Assembly (NCBI GenBank): GCA_937949585.1
Contig: CALEDW010000018.1
Location: forward strand, 1-21,047
Reading direction: 5' to 3'
From: an uncultured Acidimicrobiia bacterium
GTDB taxonomy: Bacteria > Actinomycetota > Acidimicrobiia > IMCC26256 > CALEDW01
Length of the DNA: 21,047 bases
Numbering within the stretch: the first letter of the stretch is position 1; each line of letters begins with the position of its first letter. Positions 15,115 through 21,032 of this stretch are shown piece by piece. Below the pieces are notes generated by a model that worked only from the letters and a program-made list of their open reading frames with translations, ran no database searches and was not told the DNA's origin. Both the position numbers and the translations under genes were made by a program.

Positions 15115-15897
15115 TCAGCGGTCCGGGCGCGGGGAGCGGCGCTGCACGAACGCGTTGCGGTGCTCGTCGGCGATGCCCAGCAGGTTGAGCTCGAAGGTGA
15201 AGCCCTGCTCGTAGCGGTAGGAGCGGTGGACGTCGACCGGGTCGATCCCGTTCAGCGATGCCTTGGCCGCCCGGATCACCTCGGGGTGCTTCGCGGCGAT
15301 CTGCGCCGCAAGCGCCAACGCCGCGTCCCGCAGCTCGGCCCGCGGCACCACGGCGTGGACGCTGCCCCACGCCGCGAGCTCGGCGGCGCCGACGGTCGTC
15401 GCGGTGTAGACCATCGCCCGCATCCGGTGCGCGGGCACGAGGCGCGCGAGGTGGGTCGCCGCGCCGAGCGCCCCCCGGTCGACCTCGGGGAGACCGAAGG
15501 TGGCGTCGTCGCTGGCCACGACGACGTCGGCGTTGCCGACGAGGCCGATCCCGCCGCCCAGACAGTGGCCGTGCACCGCCGCGATCACCGGCACCGCACA
15601 GTCGTACACGGCGGCGAACGCCGCGGCGCAGCCTCGGTTCGCACCCACCAGCGCGTCGAAGCCGGGGGTGGCCTGCAGCTCCTTGACGTCGACCCCGGCG
15701 TTGAACCCGCGCCCTTCGGCCCGCAGGACCACGACCCGGGTGCCCGCATCGTCGCCGGCGGCCCGGAGGTGCTCGGCGAGCTCGAACCACGCCGCGACCG
15801 GCAGTGCGTTGACCGGCGGGTGGTCGATCACGATCTCGGCGATCCCGGTGGGGTCGGTGTGGCGCGTGATCGGCACGGGCGGCTCCGCTGACCGCAT
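15115..15897 (-). CDS. echA20: EchA20, crotonase-family ring D hydrolase
   Basis: This 260-residue enoyl-CoA hydratase/isomerase superfamily protein has the oxyanion-hole segments GRGFNAGVDVKELQ (62-75) and HCLGGGIGLVGNADVV (111-126), and FGLPEVDRGALG (134-145) with Glu138 as a candidate acid/base. It is the first gene of echA20-ipdA-ipdB-ipdC, the same order as Rv3550-Rv3553, so it is named EchA20. In the known pathway it hydrolyses ring D of the enedione CoA ester HIEC-CoA to give COCHEA-CoA. The ATG at 15897 sits inside the right arm of a 19-bp inverted repeat (15896-15914), with a -10 at 15929-15924, so the leader is about 20 bases with no Shine-Dalgarno sequence. A later in-frame GTG at 15876 is a less likely start. 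Confidence 0.9.
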   Translation of the reverse strand: MRSAEPPVPITRHTDPTGIAEIVIDHPPVNALPVAAWFELAEHLRAAGDDAGTRVVVLRAEGRGFNAGVDVKELQATPGFDALVGANRGCAAAFAAVYDCAVPVIAAVHGHCLGGGIGLVGNADVVVASDDATFGLPEVDRGALGAATHLARLVPAHRMRAMVYTATTVGAAELAAWGSVHAVVPRAELRDAALALAAQIAAKHPEVIRAAKASLNGIDPVDVHRSYRYEQGFTFELNLLGIADEHRNAFVQRRSPRPDR

Positions 15898-15914
15898 CTG
15901 ACGGTCCGTCAGAT
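15896..15914. promoter_or_regulatory. Perfect 19-bp inverted repeat, probable TetR-family operator
   Basis: The sequence ATCTGACGGTCCGTCAGAT has 9-bp arms around a single central base (15905). It covers the first two bases of the echA20 ATG on the minus strand and lies just after the predicted minus-strand transcription start. It also covers roughly the -35 zone of the plus-strand promoter. One bound dimer could thus block both the ipd operon and the divergent SDR gene. Size and symmetry are typical of TetR-family operators, the family of KstR2, although the bases differ from the mycobacterial KstR2 box as I remember it. No copy with comparable arms was noticed elsewhere in the window. Confidence 0.75.
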
Positions 15915-15922
15915 CGTCTCGC

Positions 15923-15929
15923 TACCTTA
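15923..15929. promoter_or_regulatory. Overlapping face-to-face -10 elements of divergent promoters
   Basis: The plus-strand TACCTT (15923-15928) and the minus-strand TAAGGT (15929-15924) share almost the same base pairs. The plus hexamer ends six bases before a GTG at 15935. The minus hexamer predicts a start near 15917, directly before the operator. Two polymerases could not occupy the site together, so the promoters should compete. Confidence 0.55.
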
Positions 15930-15934
15930 TCGCC

Positions 15935-16045
15935 GTGCCGCGCGTGACCGCCGTGGCCCGGGTGCCCGACGTGATCGCCGTGCCCGTCGCGCGACCGGCG
16001 AGGCCGCGCCCGTCCCCGAGCGTGTCCGGGCCCGGGACACGATGA
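15935..16045 (+). CDS. Possible 36-codon leaderless leader peptide coupled to SDR gene
   Basis: A GTG six bases after the TACCTT hexamer opens a 36-codon frame. The peptide starts VPRVTAVARVPDVIAVPVAR and ends in a Pro/Arg/Ser-rich tail. Its TGA (16043-16045) overlaps the ATG of the SDR (16042) as ATGA. The SDR has no clear Shine-Dalgarno sequence, so translation may depend on ribosomes arriving through this frame. The peptide has no known motif and its base composition is like that of the surrounding DNA, so it may have no function beyond coupling. A plain 5' leader is the alternative. Confidence 0.4.
   Translation: MPRVTAVARVPDVIAVPVARPARPRPSPSVSGPGTR
16021..16041 (+). other. Inverted repeat immediately before the SDR start codon
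   Basis: Seven-base arms CGTGTCC and GGACACG enclose GGGCCCG and end one base before the ATG at 16042. In RNA this could fold into a 7-bp stem with a 7-base loop next to the start codon, which could restrain direct initiation. It could also be a DNA-binding site. Chance is possible in such GC-rich sequence. Confidence 0.35.
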
Positions 16046-16872
16046 CCGACCCGCTCGCCTTCGACGGGCGCGTGGTGCTGGTGACCGGCGGCACCCGGGG
16101 CATCGGTCGGCAGATCGCGACCCGGTTCCTCGCCGCCGGCGCCGAGGTGGTGGTGTCGGGGCGCCGAGAGCCCGCCGAACCACCCACCGGCCCCGACGGC
16201 CGCGCCGCCACCTTCGTCGCTGCGGACGTGCGCGACCCCGACCAGGCCGCGACCATGGTCGCGGCCAGCGGCGAACGTCACGGCCGTCTCGACGTGCTCG
16301 TGAACAACGCCGGCGGCTCGCCCCCGGCCGACACCGCCACGGCCTCGCCCCGCTTCTCGGAGTCGATCGTGCGCCTCAACCTCCTCGCCCCCCTGTGGTG
16401 CGCGCAGCACGCCTACGCCCGCATGCGCGACCAGGACGGCGGCGGGGTGATCGTCAACATCGGCAGCGTGAGCGGGACCCGCCCCTCCCCGGGCACCGCG
16501 GCGTACGGGGCGGCCAAGGCGGGGCTCATCAACCTCACCCGGACCCTCGCCGTGGAGTTCGCGCCGACGGTGCGGGTGAACGTGGTGGTGGTGGGGCTCG
16601 TGCACACCGAGCAGTCCGGGCTCTTCTACGGCGACGACGAGGCGGTGGCGGCGGTCGGGGCGACCGTTCCCCTGGGCCGGATGGCCGATCCCGCCGACGT
16701 GGCCGACGCCTGCCTCTACCTCTCCTCCCCCCTGGCCCGCTACGTGTCCGGTGCGGCCCTGCGGGTGGACGGCGGCGGCGAGCACCCCGCCTACCTCACG
16801 GCGGCCCGCCCCGACCCCTCGTCCCGCGGTCCTGCGGACCGGCCCGCCGACCCACCATCGGCCCGCAGGTGA
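16042..16872 (+). CDS. SDR oxidoreductase, Rv3549c-like (divergent from echA20)
   Basis: This is a 276-residue short-chain dehydrogenase with TGGTRGIG (15-22), AADVRD (60-65), NNAG (88-91), Ser142 and the catalytic Tyr155/Lys159 (YGAAK), and a C-terminal GAALRVDGGGEHPAYL (237-252). Its position divergent from echA20 mirrors Rv3549c in M. tuberculosis, a KstR2-regulon SDR of unassigned reaction. The last ~25 residues (PDPSSRGPADRPADPPSARR) are a low-complexity tail beyond the normal SDR end. The start is the ATG at 16042, which gives the standard spacing to the glycine motif. It probably oxidises or reduces a hydroxyl/keto group on a ring C/D intermediate; cofactor choice is not clear from sequence (Arg41-Arg42 after beta-2 would favour NADP). 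Confidence 0.84.
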   Translation: MTDPLAFDGRVVLVTGGTRGIGRQIATRFLAAGAEVVVSGRREPAEPPTGPDGRAATFVAADVRDPDQAATMVAASGERHGRLDVLVNNAGGSPPADTATASPRFSESIVRLNLLAPLWCAQHAYARMRDQDGGGVIVNIGSVSGTRPSPGTAAYGAAKAGLINLTRTLAVEFAPTVRVNVVVVGLVHTEQSGLFYGDDEAVAAVGATVPLGRMADPADVADACLYLSSPLARYVSGAALRVDGGGEHPAYLTAARPDPSSRGPADRPADPPSARR

Positions 16873-16957
16873 CCGTTCCCACTCCGAGGTGGACCGGGCC
16901 GAGGTCATCCGCACGGCCTGACCGCCGGGAGCGAGGCGCAGCGCGCCGCGCCGGGCC
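16873..16957. other. Convergent 85-base spacer
   Basis: This lies between the stops of the Rv3549c-like SDR and ipdF. It is GC-rich and holds a short GGCGC-AGC-GCGCC hairpin near its right end, but no T-tract on either strand. Termination may use Rho, or this hairpin may act as a weak two-way terminator; neither is demonstrated. Confidence 0.3.
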
Positions 16958-17767
16958 TCAGGGGTGCTGGCTGGAGACCGAGACCACCTCACCGGTCATG
17001 TAGCCGGCGTACTCGCTGGCCAGGAAGGCGATCACGGTGGCCACCTCCCAGGGTGCCGCGGCCCGCCCGAAGGCCTCCCGGCGGGCCATCGCGGCCAGCT
17101 CCTCGGCATCGATCACCTTCTCGAGGTGCGGGTGCATCGCCAGCGACGGCGACACCGCGTTCACCCGCACCCCGTAGGGGGCGGCCTCCATGGCCGCGCA
17201 ACGGGTCAGCGCCATCACCCCGGCCTTGGCGGCCGCGTAGTGCGCCTGGCCGGCCTGGGCCCGCCAGCCGAGCACCGAGGCGTTGTTCACGATCACGCCC
17301 CGACGGCGGGGCAGGAACCGCCGCAGGGCGGCCCGGGTGCAGCGGAACGTCCCGGTGAGCGTGACGTCGAGCACCCGGGACCACTGCTCGTCGGTCATCT
17401 CCACGAGCGGCGCCGTGCCGCCGAGGCCGGCGTTGTGCACCGCCACGTCGATCCCGCCGGTGCACCGATCGGCTGCTTCGAACAACCCGCCGACCTCGTC
17501 CTCCACCGTCACGTCGCAGCGCAGCGCCCCGACCACCGACCCGGGGATCTCGGCGTCGAGGCGGGCCGCGGCGTCCTCGAGCCGACGCTCGTGGGCGTCG
17601 CTCAACACGACCGTCGCCCCCTCCAGCGCGCAGCGGTGGGCGGCGGCGTAGCCGATCCCGGTACCGGCCGCCGCGGTCACCAGGACGGTCCGGCCCTCGA
17701 GCAAGCGGTGGCCCGGGGGGGGAGGAGGAGGGCCGGTGGGCGGCGGAGGAACGGTGGGGGCGCTCAC
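16958..17767 (-). CDS. ipdF: IpdF, SDR acting on hydroxy-HIP-CoA
   Basis: This 269-residue SDR has the cofactor motif TAAAGTGIG (31-39), SDAHERRL (56-63), HNAG (111-114, where most SDRs have NNAG), NNASVLGWRAQ (161-171) with Ser164, Tyr177/Lys181 (YAAAK), VNAVSPSLAMHPHLEK (202-217) and a C-terminus EVVSVSSQHP. The GWRAQ segment and the QHP end are what I recall of Rv3559c, IpdF, which oxidises 5-hydroxy-HIP-CoA in HIP catabolism. The GTG start at 17767 follows the membrane protein stop by seven bases but adds a polyproline leader (PPPP at 7-10, PPPPPP at 13-18). A TTG at 17704 would remove it and begin at LLEGRTVLVT, closer to the family start. The true start is undecided. Confidence 0.86.
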   Translation of the reverse strand: MSAPTVPPPPTGPPPPPPGHRLLEGRTVLVTAAAGTGIGYAAAHRCALEGATVVLSDAHERRLEDAAARLDAEIPGSVVGALRCDVTVEDEVGGLFEAADRCTGGIDVAVHNAGLGGTAPLVEMTDEQWSRVLDVTLTGTFRCTRAALRRFLPRRRGVIVNNASVLGWRAQAGQAHYAAAKAGVMALTRCAAMEAAPYGVRVNAVSPSLAMHPHLEKVIDAEELAAMARREAFGRAAAPWEVATVIAFLASEYAGYMTGEVVSVSSQHP

Positions 17768-17774
17768 CTCGTCA

Positions 17775-18230
17775 TCATCGCAGCCCGCGTGCTCGGACCC
17801 GCCGGAACACCACCGTGTCGGCCGTCGCACCGAGCAGGCCGGCGAGCACCTCGGTCCAGACGAAGCGCGGGGCCTCGGTCTGGATGGCGGCGTGGAACCG
17901 ATCGAGCCAGGCCGGGAACGGGCGAATCCCCAGGAGGTGCTCGCACGGCTTGTCGACGTCGAGGAGGCACGCCCCGACGACCCCGGCCAGCACCGACCGG
18001 CGGGTCGGTCCGGCCGCGGCGACCACCGCGGCGAACACGGCCAGGCCGAGCAGACCGTCGCGCCGGGCCACCCGGTAGAACCCGTCCCGGTCGAGGGTGG
18101 CGTCGCCCCAGTGCGGGGTGAGATCCATCAGCACGTGACTGGCGAACCCGAGCGCGAAGGCGGCGGCCGGTCGGCGCCGGCACGCGGCGCCGACGAGTGC
18201 ACCGGCGAGGACGTGGTTGGTGATGAACAC
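17775..18230 (-). CDS. Small membrane protein, DUF457/YdjM-like metal-dependent hydrolase family (tentative)
   Basis: This is a 151-residue protein with three or four hydrophobic stretches (about 6-16, 22-37, 58-74, 78-92 and 125-141). The N-terminus ITNHVLAGALVG (3-14) and ALGFASHVLMDLTPHWGD (26-43) give His6, His33, Asp36 and His40. That spacing of His and Asp next to membrane segments recalls the DUF457 'membrane-bound metal-dependent hydrolase' family; LDVDKP (90-95) adds another Asp pair. GTG 18230 is chosen because a TAGCGA hexamer (18241-18236) lies five bases upstream. It is co-directional with ipdF, seven bases away, so probably one transcript. No link to steroid breakdown is known to me. 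Confidence 0.65.
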   Translation of the reverse strand: MFITNHVLAGALVGAACRRRPAAAFALGFASHVLMDLTPHWGDATLDRDGFYRVARRDGLLGLAVFAAVVAAAGPTRRSVLAGVVGACLLDVDKPCEHLLGIRPFPAWLDRFHAAIQTEAPRFVWTEVLAGLLGATADTVVFRRVRARGLR

Positions 18231-18288
18231 GGCAATCGCTAGTCTGCCCCGACCCCGGGGCCGACCCGACCGGGACGTGGAGGTCGCC
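18231..18288. promoter_or_regulatory. Divergent promoter region with overlapping -10 elements
   Basis: The minus-strand TAGCGA (18241-18236) serves the leaderless GTG at 18230. The plus-strand TAGTCT (18240-18245) predicts a start near 18252 for the LLM gene. The two hexamers share two base pairs, an arrangement like that at 15923. The plus transcript carries a good ribosome binding site, GGAGG at 18279-18283, five bases before the ATG. Confidence 0.5.
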
Positions 18289-19065
18289 ATGCCCGAGACC
18301 ACCCGACTCAAGGTCGGGGTGCAGCTGCACCCGCAGGCCACCGACCTCGCCTCCTTGCGCCGGGCGTGGCGGGACGCCGACGGGGCGGGTGCAGACAGCA
18401 TCTGGGTCTGGGACCACTTCTTCCCGCTGTACGGCGACCCCGACGCCGAGCACTACGAGTGCTACAGCCTCCTGGCCGCGATGGCCGTCGAGACCCGGCG
18501 GGCCCGGATCGGGGCGATGGTCACCTGCACCTCGTACCGGAACCCCAACCTGCTCGCCGACGCCGCCCGCACGATCGACCACCTGAGCGGCGGCCGGTTC
18601 GTGCTCGGCATCGGGGCCGGATGGTTCGAGCGGGACTACCGCGAGTACGGGTACGACTTCGGCACGGTCACGTCCCGCCTCACCGCCCTCGAACGGGACC
18701 TGGCGATCATCACCGACCGGCTGGGACGCCTGAACCCGCCGCCGTCCGGTGACCTGCCGATCCTCATCGGCGGTGGCGGGGAGCGGATCACGCTGCGGCT
18801 GGTGGCCGAGCACGCCGACGCCTGGAACACCTTCGGGCCCCCGGAGGTCTACGCCCACAAGAACCGGGTGCTCGACGACTGGTGCCACCGGCGCGACCGG
18901 AACCCGGCCCACGTGGAGCGCACGGTCTGCATCCGCCCCGAGGAGGTGGGCCACTGGGGGGCCTACGCCGACGCCGGAGCACAGCACCTCATCGTGATGG
19001 TGGGGGCCCCGTTCGACCTCGGCCCGCTGGAACGACTGCGCCGGGAGGTCGACTCCGCCGGTTGA
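18289..19065 (+). CDS. LLM-class (F420-dependent type) oxidoreductase, second copy
   Basis: This is a 258-residue luciferase-like fold protein. LKVGVQLHPQAT (7-18) is the first strand, GADSIWVWDHFFPL (34-47) is typical of F420-dependent members, IDHLSGGRFVLGIGAGW (96-112) is the family signature, and LPILIGGGGERITLRLVAEHADAWN (156-180) forms the later barrel loop. It shares the LSGGR-x-VLGIG-x-GW core with the 1201-2043 gene but is otherwise divergent, so the two are paralogues and not a recent duplication. The ATG at 18289 is supported by GGAGG five bases upstream. It diverges from the membrane protein-ipdF operon. Function is likely F420-dependent hydride transfer; the substrate is unknown. 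Confidence 0.86.
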   Translation: MPETTRLKVGVQLHPQATDLASLRRAWRDADGAGADSIWVWDHFFPLYGDPDAEHYECYSLLAAMAVETRRARIGAMVTCTSYRNPNLLADAARTIDHLSGGRFVLGIGAGWFERDYREYGYDFGTVTSRLTALERDLAIITDRLGRLNPPPSGDLPILIGGGGERITLRLVAEHADAWNTFGPPEVYAHKNRVLDDWCHRRDRNPAHVERTVCIRPEEVGHWGAYADAGAQHLIVMVGAPFDLGPLERLRREVDSAG

Positions 19066-19138
19066 GCCGGGGGTGTCCGCGCCGCCGCGCCGGCGGTGGC
19101 GCTGCGATCCCACCCGCTCATCGGGCGCGCCCGGCCGC

Positions 19139-19144
19139 TACCAT
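19139..19144 (+). promoter_or_regulatory. Candidate -10 of the thiamine operon
   Basis: TACCAT fits TAnnnT and ends seven bases before 19151, where the TPP riboswitch sequence begins. No clear -35 box is visible at the expected distance. Confidence 0.45.
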
Positions 19145-19150
19145 GTCGGC

Positions 19151-19244
19151 ACGCGCGGGAGCCCGGTGCGCCGGGCTGAGAGGGAGGCACGCAGCCTCCG
19201 ACCGTTCGAACCTGATCCGGGTCATGCCGGCGAAGGGAGCACGT
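19151..19244 (+). ncRNA. TPP riboswitch (THI element)
   Basis: The leader contains the conserved parts of a thiamine pyrophosphate riboswitch in order: a GCCCGG/CCGGGC stem (19161-19176), CTGAGAGGG (19176-19184), a GGAGGC/GCCTCC stem (19183-19199), the ACCTGATCC-GGTCATGCC-GGCGAAGGGA core (19210-19238). A closing stem ACGCGC/GCACGT (19151-19156 with 19239-19244, one mismatch) completes it. The element lies about 50 bases before the AGGAGG ribosome binding site of thiN. CCTGC at 19260-19264 could pair with GCAGG at 19286-19290, which covers part of that site, so control may be at translation initiation; that pairing is a suggestion. It represses thiN and thiB when TPP is plentiful. Confidence 0.95.
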
Positions 19245-19297
19245 CACGGTGCCCGTCCGCCTGCGAGCCCGGTCGCGACCAGCGAGCAGGAGGTGCG

Positions 19298-19942
19298 ATG
19301 CGGGCACTGGTCTTCGCCGGTGGTGACGGCCTCGACCCGCGTTTCCGGGCGTCCCTGCCCCCGGGGGCACCGGTCATCGCCGCCGACTCCGGCCTCGACC
19401 TCGCCCAGCGGCTCGGTTTCCGGGTCGAGGTCGTCGTCGGCGACCTCGACTCGGTCGGCGCCGAAGCGCTGCGGCGGGCCGAGGCCGACGGCACCCGGGT
19501 GGAGCGCCACCCCACCGACAAGGACCGCACCGACCTCGACCTGGCCCTCACCGCGGCGGCGGCGCGGGGCGCCACTGCGGTGACGGTCGTCGGTGCCGGG
19601 GGTGGACGCCTCGACCACCTCCTGGCCAACCTCGCCGCCGGGTGCGCCCCCGAGCACGCCGGCCTGGAGATCGAGGTGCTCGCCGGTCCGGCCCGGGTGG
19701 TGGTCGTCCGCAGGCGGGCGGCGCTGCGGGGCGAGATCGGCTCGCTGCTGTCGCTCCTGGCGCTCGGCGGTCCCGCCGACGGGGTGCGAACCACCGGGCT
19801 GCGCTGGCCCCTGCGGGGCGAGCGCCTCACGCCGGGCTCCACGCGCGGGATCAGCAACGAGCTCGTCGAACGGGTCGCCACCGTGACCGTGGCATCCGGG
19901 ACCGTGCTCGCCGTCCAGCCCCATGGAGGTGCCCTGCCGTGA
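19298..19942 (+). CDS. thiN: Thiamine pyrophosphokinase
   Basis: This 214-residue enzyme transfers pyrophosphate from ATP to thiamine, giving TPP. Family motifs are present in order: FAGGDG (6-11), AADSGLD (28-34), VGDLDSV (47-53), the ATP/metal-binding DKDRTDLDLAL (74-84), GGGRLDHLLANL (101-112) and the C-terminal thiamine-site segment PGSTRGISNE (179-188). The ATG at 19298 has AGGAGG at 19288-19293 with a four-base spacer. Upstream lies a TPP riboswitch, and the stop overlaps the next start as GTGA. The riboswitch plus a thiamine-binding protein gene marks it as part of a thiamine uptake and activation operon. Confidence 0.95.
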   Translation: MRALVFAGGDGLDPRFRASLPPGAPVIAADSGLDLAQRLGFRVEVVVGDLDSVGAEALRRAEADGTRVERHPTDKDRTDLDLALTAAAARGATAVTVVGAGGGRLDHLLANLAAGCAPEHAGLEIEVLAGPARVVVVRRRAALRGEIGSLLSLLALGGPADGVRTTGLRWPLRGERLTPGSTRGISNELVERVATVTVASGTVLAVQPHGGALP

Positions 19943-20997
19943 GACCGCTGCGCCGTTCCCCCACCCTCGCCGTCGTCGCCGTCGTCGCCGCCGTCGCCCT
20001 GGTGGCCGCCGCCTGCGGCGGCGGCGACGGCCGGTCCGACGAGGTGGTGCTCGTCACCCACGATTCGTTCAACATCCCCGGCCGCGTGCTGCGCAGCTTC
20101 GAGACGAGCTCCGGCTACCGGGTCCGGGTCCGCAAGGCCGGCGACGCCGGATCCGCGCTCAACCAGGCGATCCTCACCAAGGACAACCCCATCGGCGACG
20201 CGTTCTTCGGGGTCGACAACACGTTCCTGTCCCGCGCCGTCGAGGCGGGGATCTTCGTGCGCTTCGAACCCCGAAACCTCGGCACCACCCGCGCCGACCT
20301 GCGCCTCGACCCCGGCGGCCGGCTCACCCCGATCGACTACGGCGACGTGTGCGTGAACGCCGACCGGCGGTGGTTCACCGGGCGCGGCGTGCAGCCGCCG
20401 GTCACGCTCGACGACCTGGCCGACGGGCGCTACCGGGGCCTGCTCGTCGTGCAGAACCCCGCCACCTCCTCGCCCGGCCTGGCGTTCCTGCTCGCCTCCG
20501 TCGCCCGGTTCGGTGACGGCTGGCGGGACTGGTGGCGGCGGCTGCGGGCCAACGACGTGAAGGTCACCGAGGGCTGGGAGCAGGCCTACAACACCGAGTT
20601 CTCCGGCAGCGCCGGTCGGGGCCCGCGGCCGCTGGTGGTCTCCTACGGCTCCAGCCCGGCCGCCGAGGTGCACTACGCCGACCCGAAGCCGACCGTGGCG
20701 CCGACGGCGGTGCTGCCCGACACCTGCTTCCGTCAGGTCGAGTTCGCCGGGGTCCTGCGCGGTGCCCGGAACCCCGAGGGCGCCCGCCGGCTCGTGGAGT
20801 TCATGCTCACCGAGGAGTTCCAGCGGGCGGTGCCGCTCTCGATGTGGGTGTTCCCGGCCCGCCGGGCCACGCCGCTGCCCGAGGTGTTCCGGCAGTTCGC
20901 CGTCGCCCCGGTCCGGCCCCTGCGGCTCCCGCCGGCCGAGATCGCCGCCAACCGCGACCGCTGGATCGAGGAGTGGACGGAGATCGTCCTGCGCTGA
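19939..20997 (+). CDS. thiB: Thiamine ABC transporter substrate-binding lipoprotein (ThiB-like)
   Basis: This 352-residue lipoprotein has a basic start (RPLRR), a hydrophobic core (10-23) and a lipobox with Cys26 (LVAAAC), followed by GGGDG. The mature part is an extracellular binding protein: VVLVTHDSFNIP (36-47), PIGDAFFGVDNTFLSRA (84-100), PIDYGDVCVN (131-140), VVQNPATSSPGLAFL (170-184) and VVSYGSSPAAEV (233-244). The DAFFGVDN, DYGDVCVN and NPATSSPG segments are characteristic of TbpA/ThiB, which delivers thiamine to a ThiP permease and ThiQ ATPase. The GTG start at 19939 overlaps the thiN stop. Thiamine specificity is supported by sequence, the shared riboswitch and the neighbouring kinase. 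Confidence 0.92.
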   Translation: MRPLRRSPTLAVVAVVAAVALVAAACGGGDGRSDEVVLVTHDSFNIPGRVLRSFETSSGYRVRVRKAGDAGSALNQAILTKDNPIGDAFFGVDNTFLSRAVEAGIFVRFEPRNLGTTRADLRLDPGGRLTPIDYGDVCVNADRRWFTGRGVQPPVTLDDLADGRYRGLLVVQNPATSSPGLAFLLASVARFGDGWRDWWRRLRANDVKVTEGWEQAYNTEFSGSAGRGPRPLVVSYGSSPAAEVHYADPKPTVAPTAVLPDTCFRQVEFAGVLRGARNPEGARRLVEFMLTEEFQRAVPLSMWVFPARRATPLPEVFRQFAVAPVRPLRLPPAEIAANRDRWIEEWTEIVLR

Positions 20998-21007
20998 AGG
21001 CCGCCGT

Positions 21008-21032
21008 CGCCGGTCCCGCGCCCGGACCGGCG
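21008..21032 (+). other. Strong hairpin after thiB (possible terminator or attenuator)
   Basis: CGCCGGTCC and GGACCGGCG form a perfect 9-bp stem around CGCGCCC, starting 11 bases after the thiB stop. There is no T-tract before the window ends. It may lower read-through to a following thiP gene or protect the mRNA end, or it may simply be part of the next coding sequence. No start codon for such a gene can be fixed in the last 50 bases. Confidence 0.4.

Noticed and set aside
17768..17830. Longer N-terminus for ipdF starting at 17830
   Set aside because: It would run through the end of the membrane protein gene on the same strand; the added residues (MRRPTRWCSGG...) have no SDR similarity.
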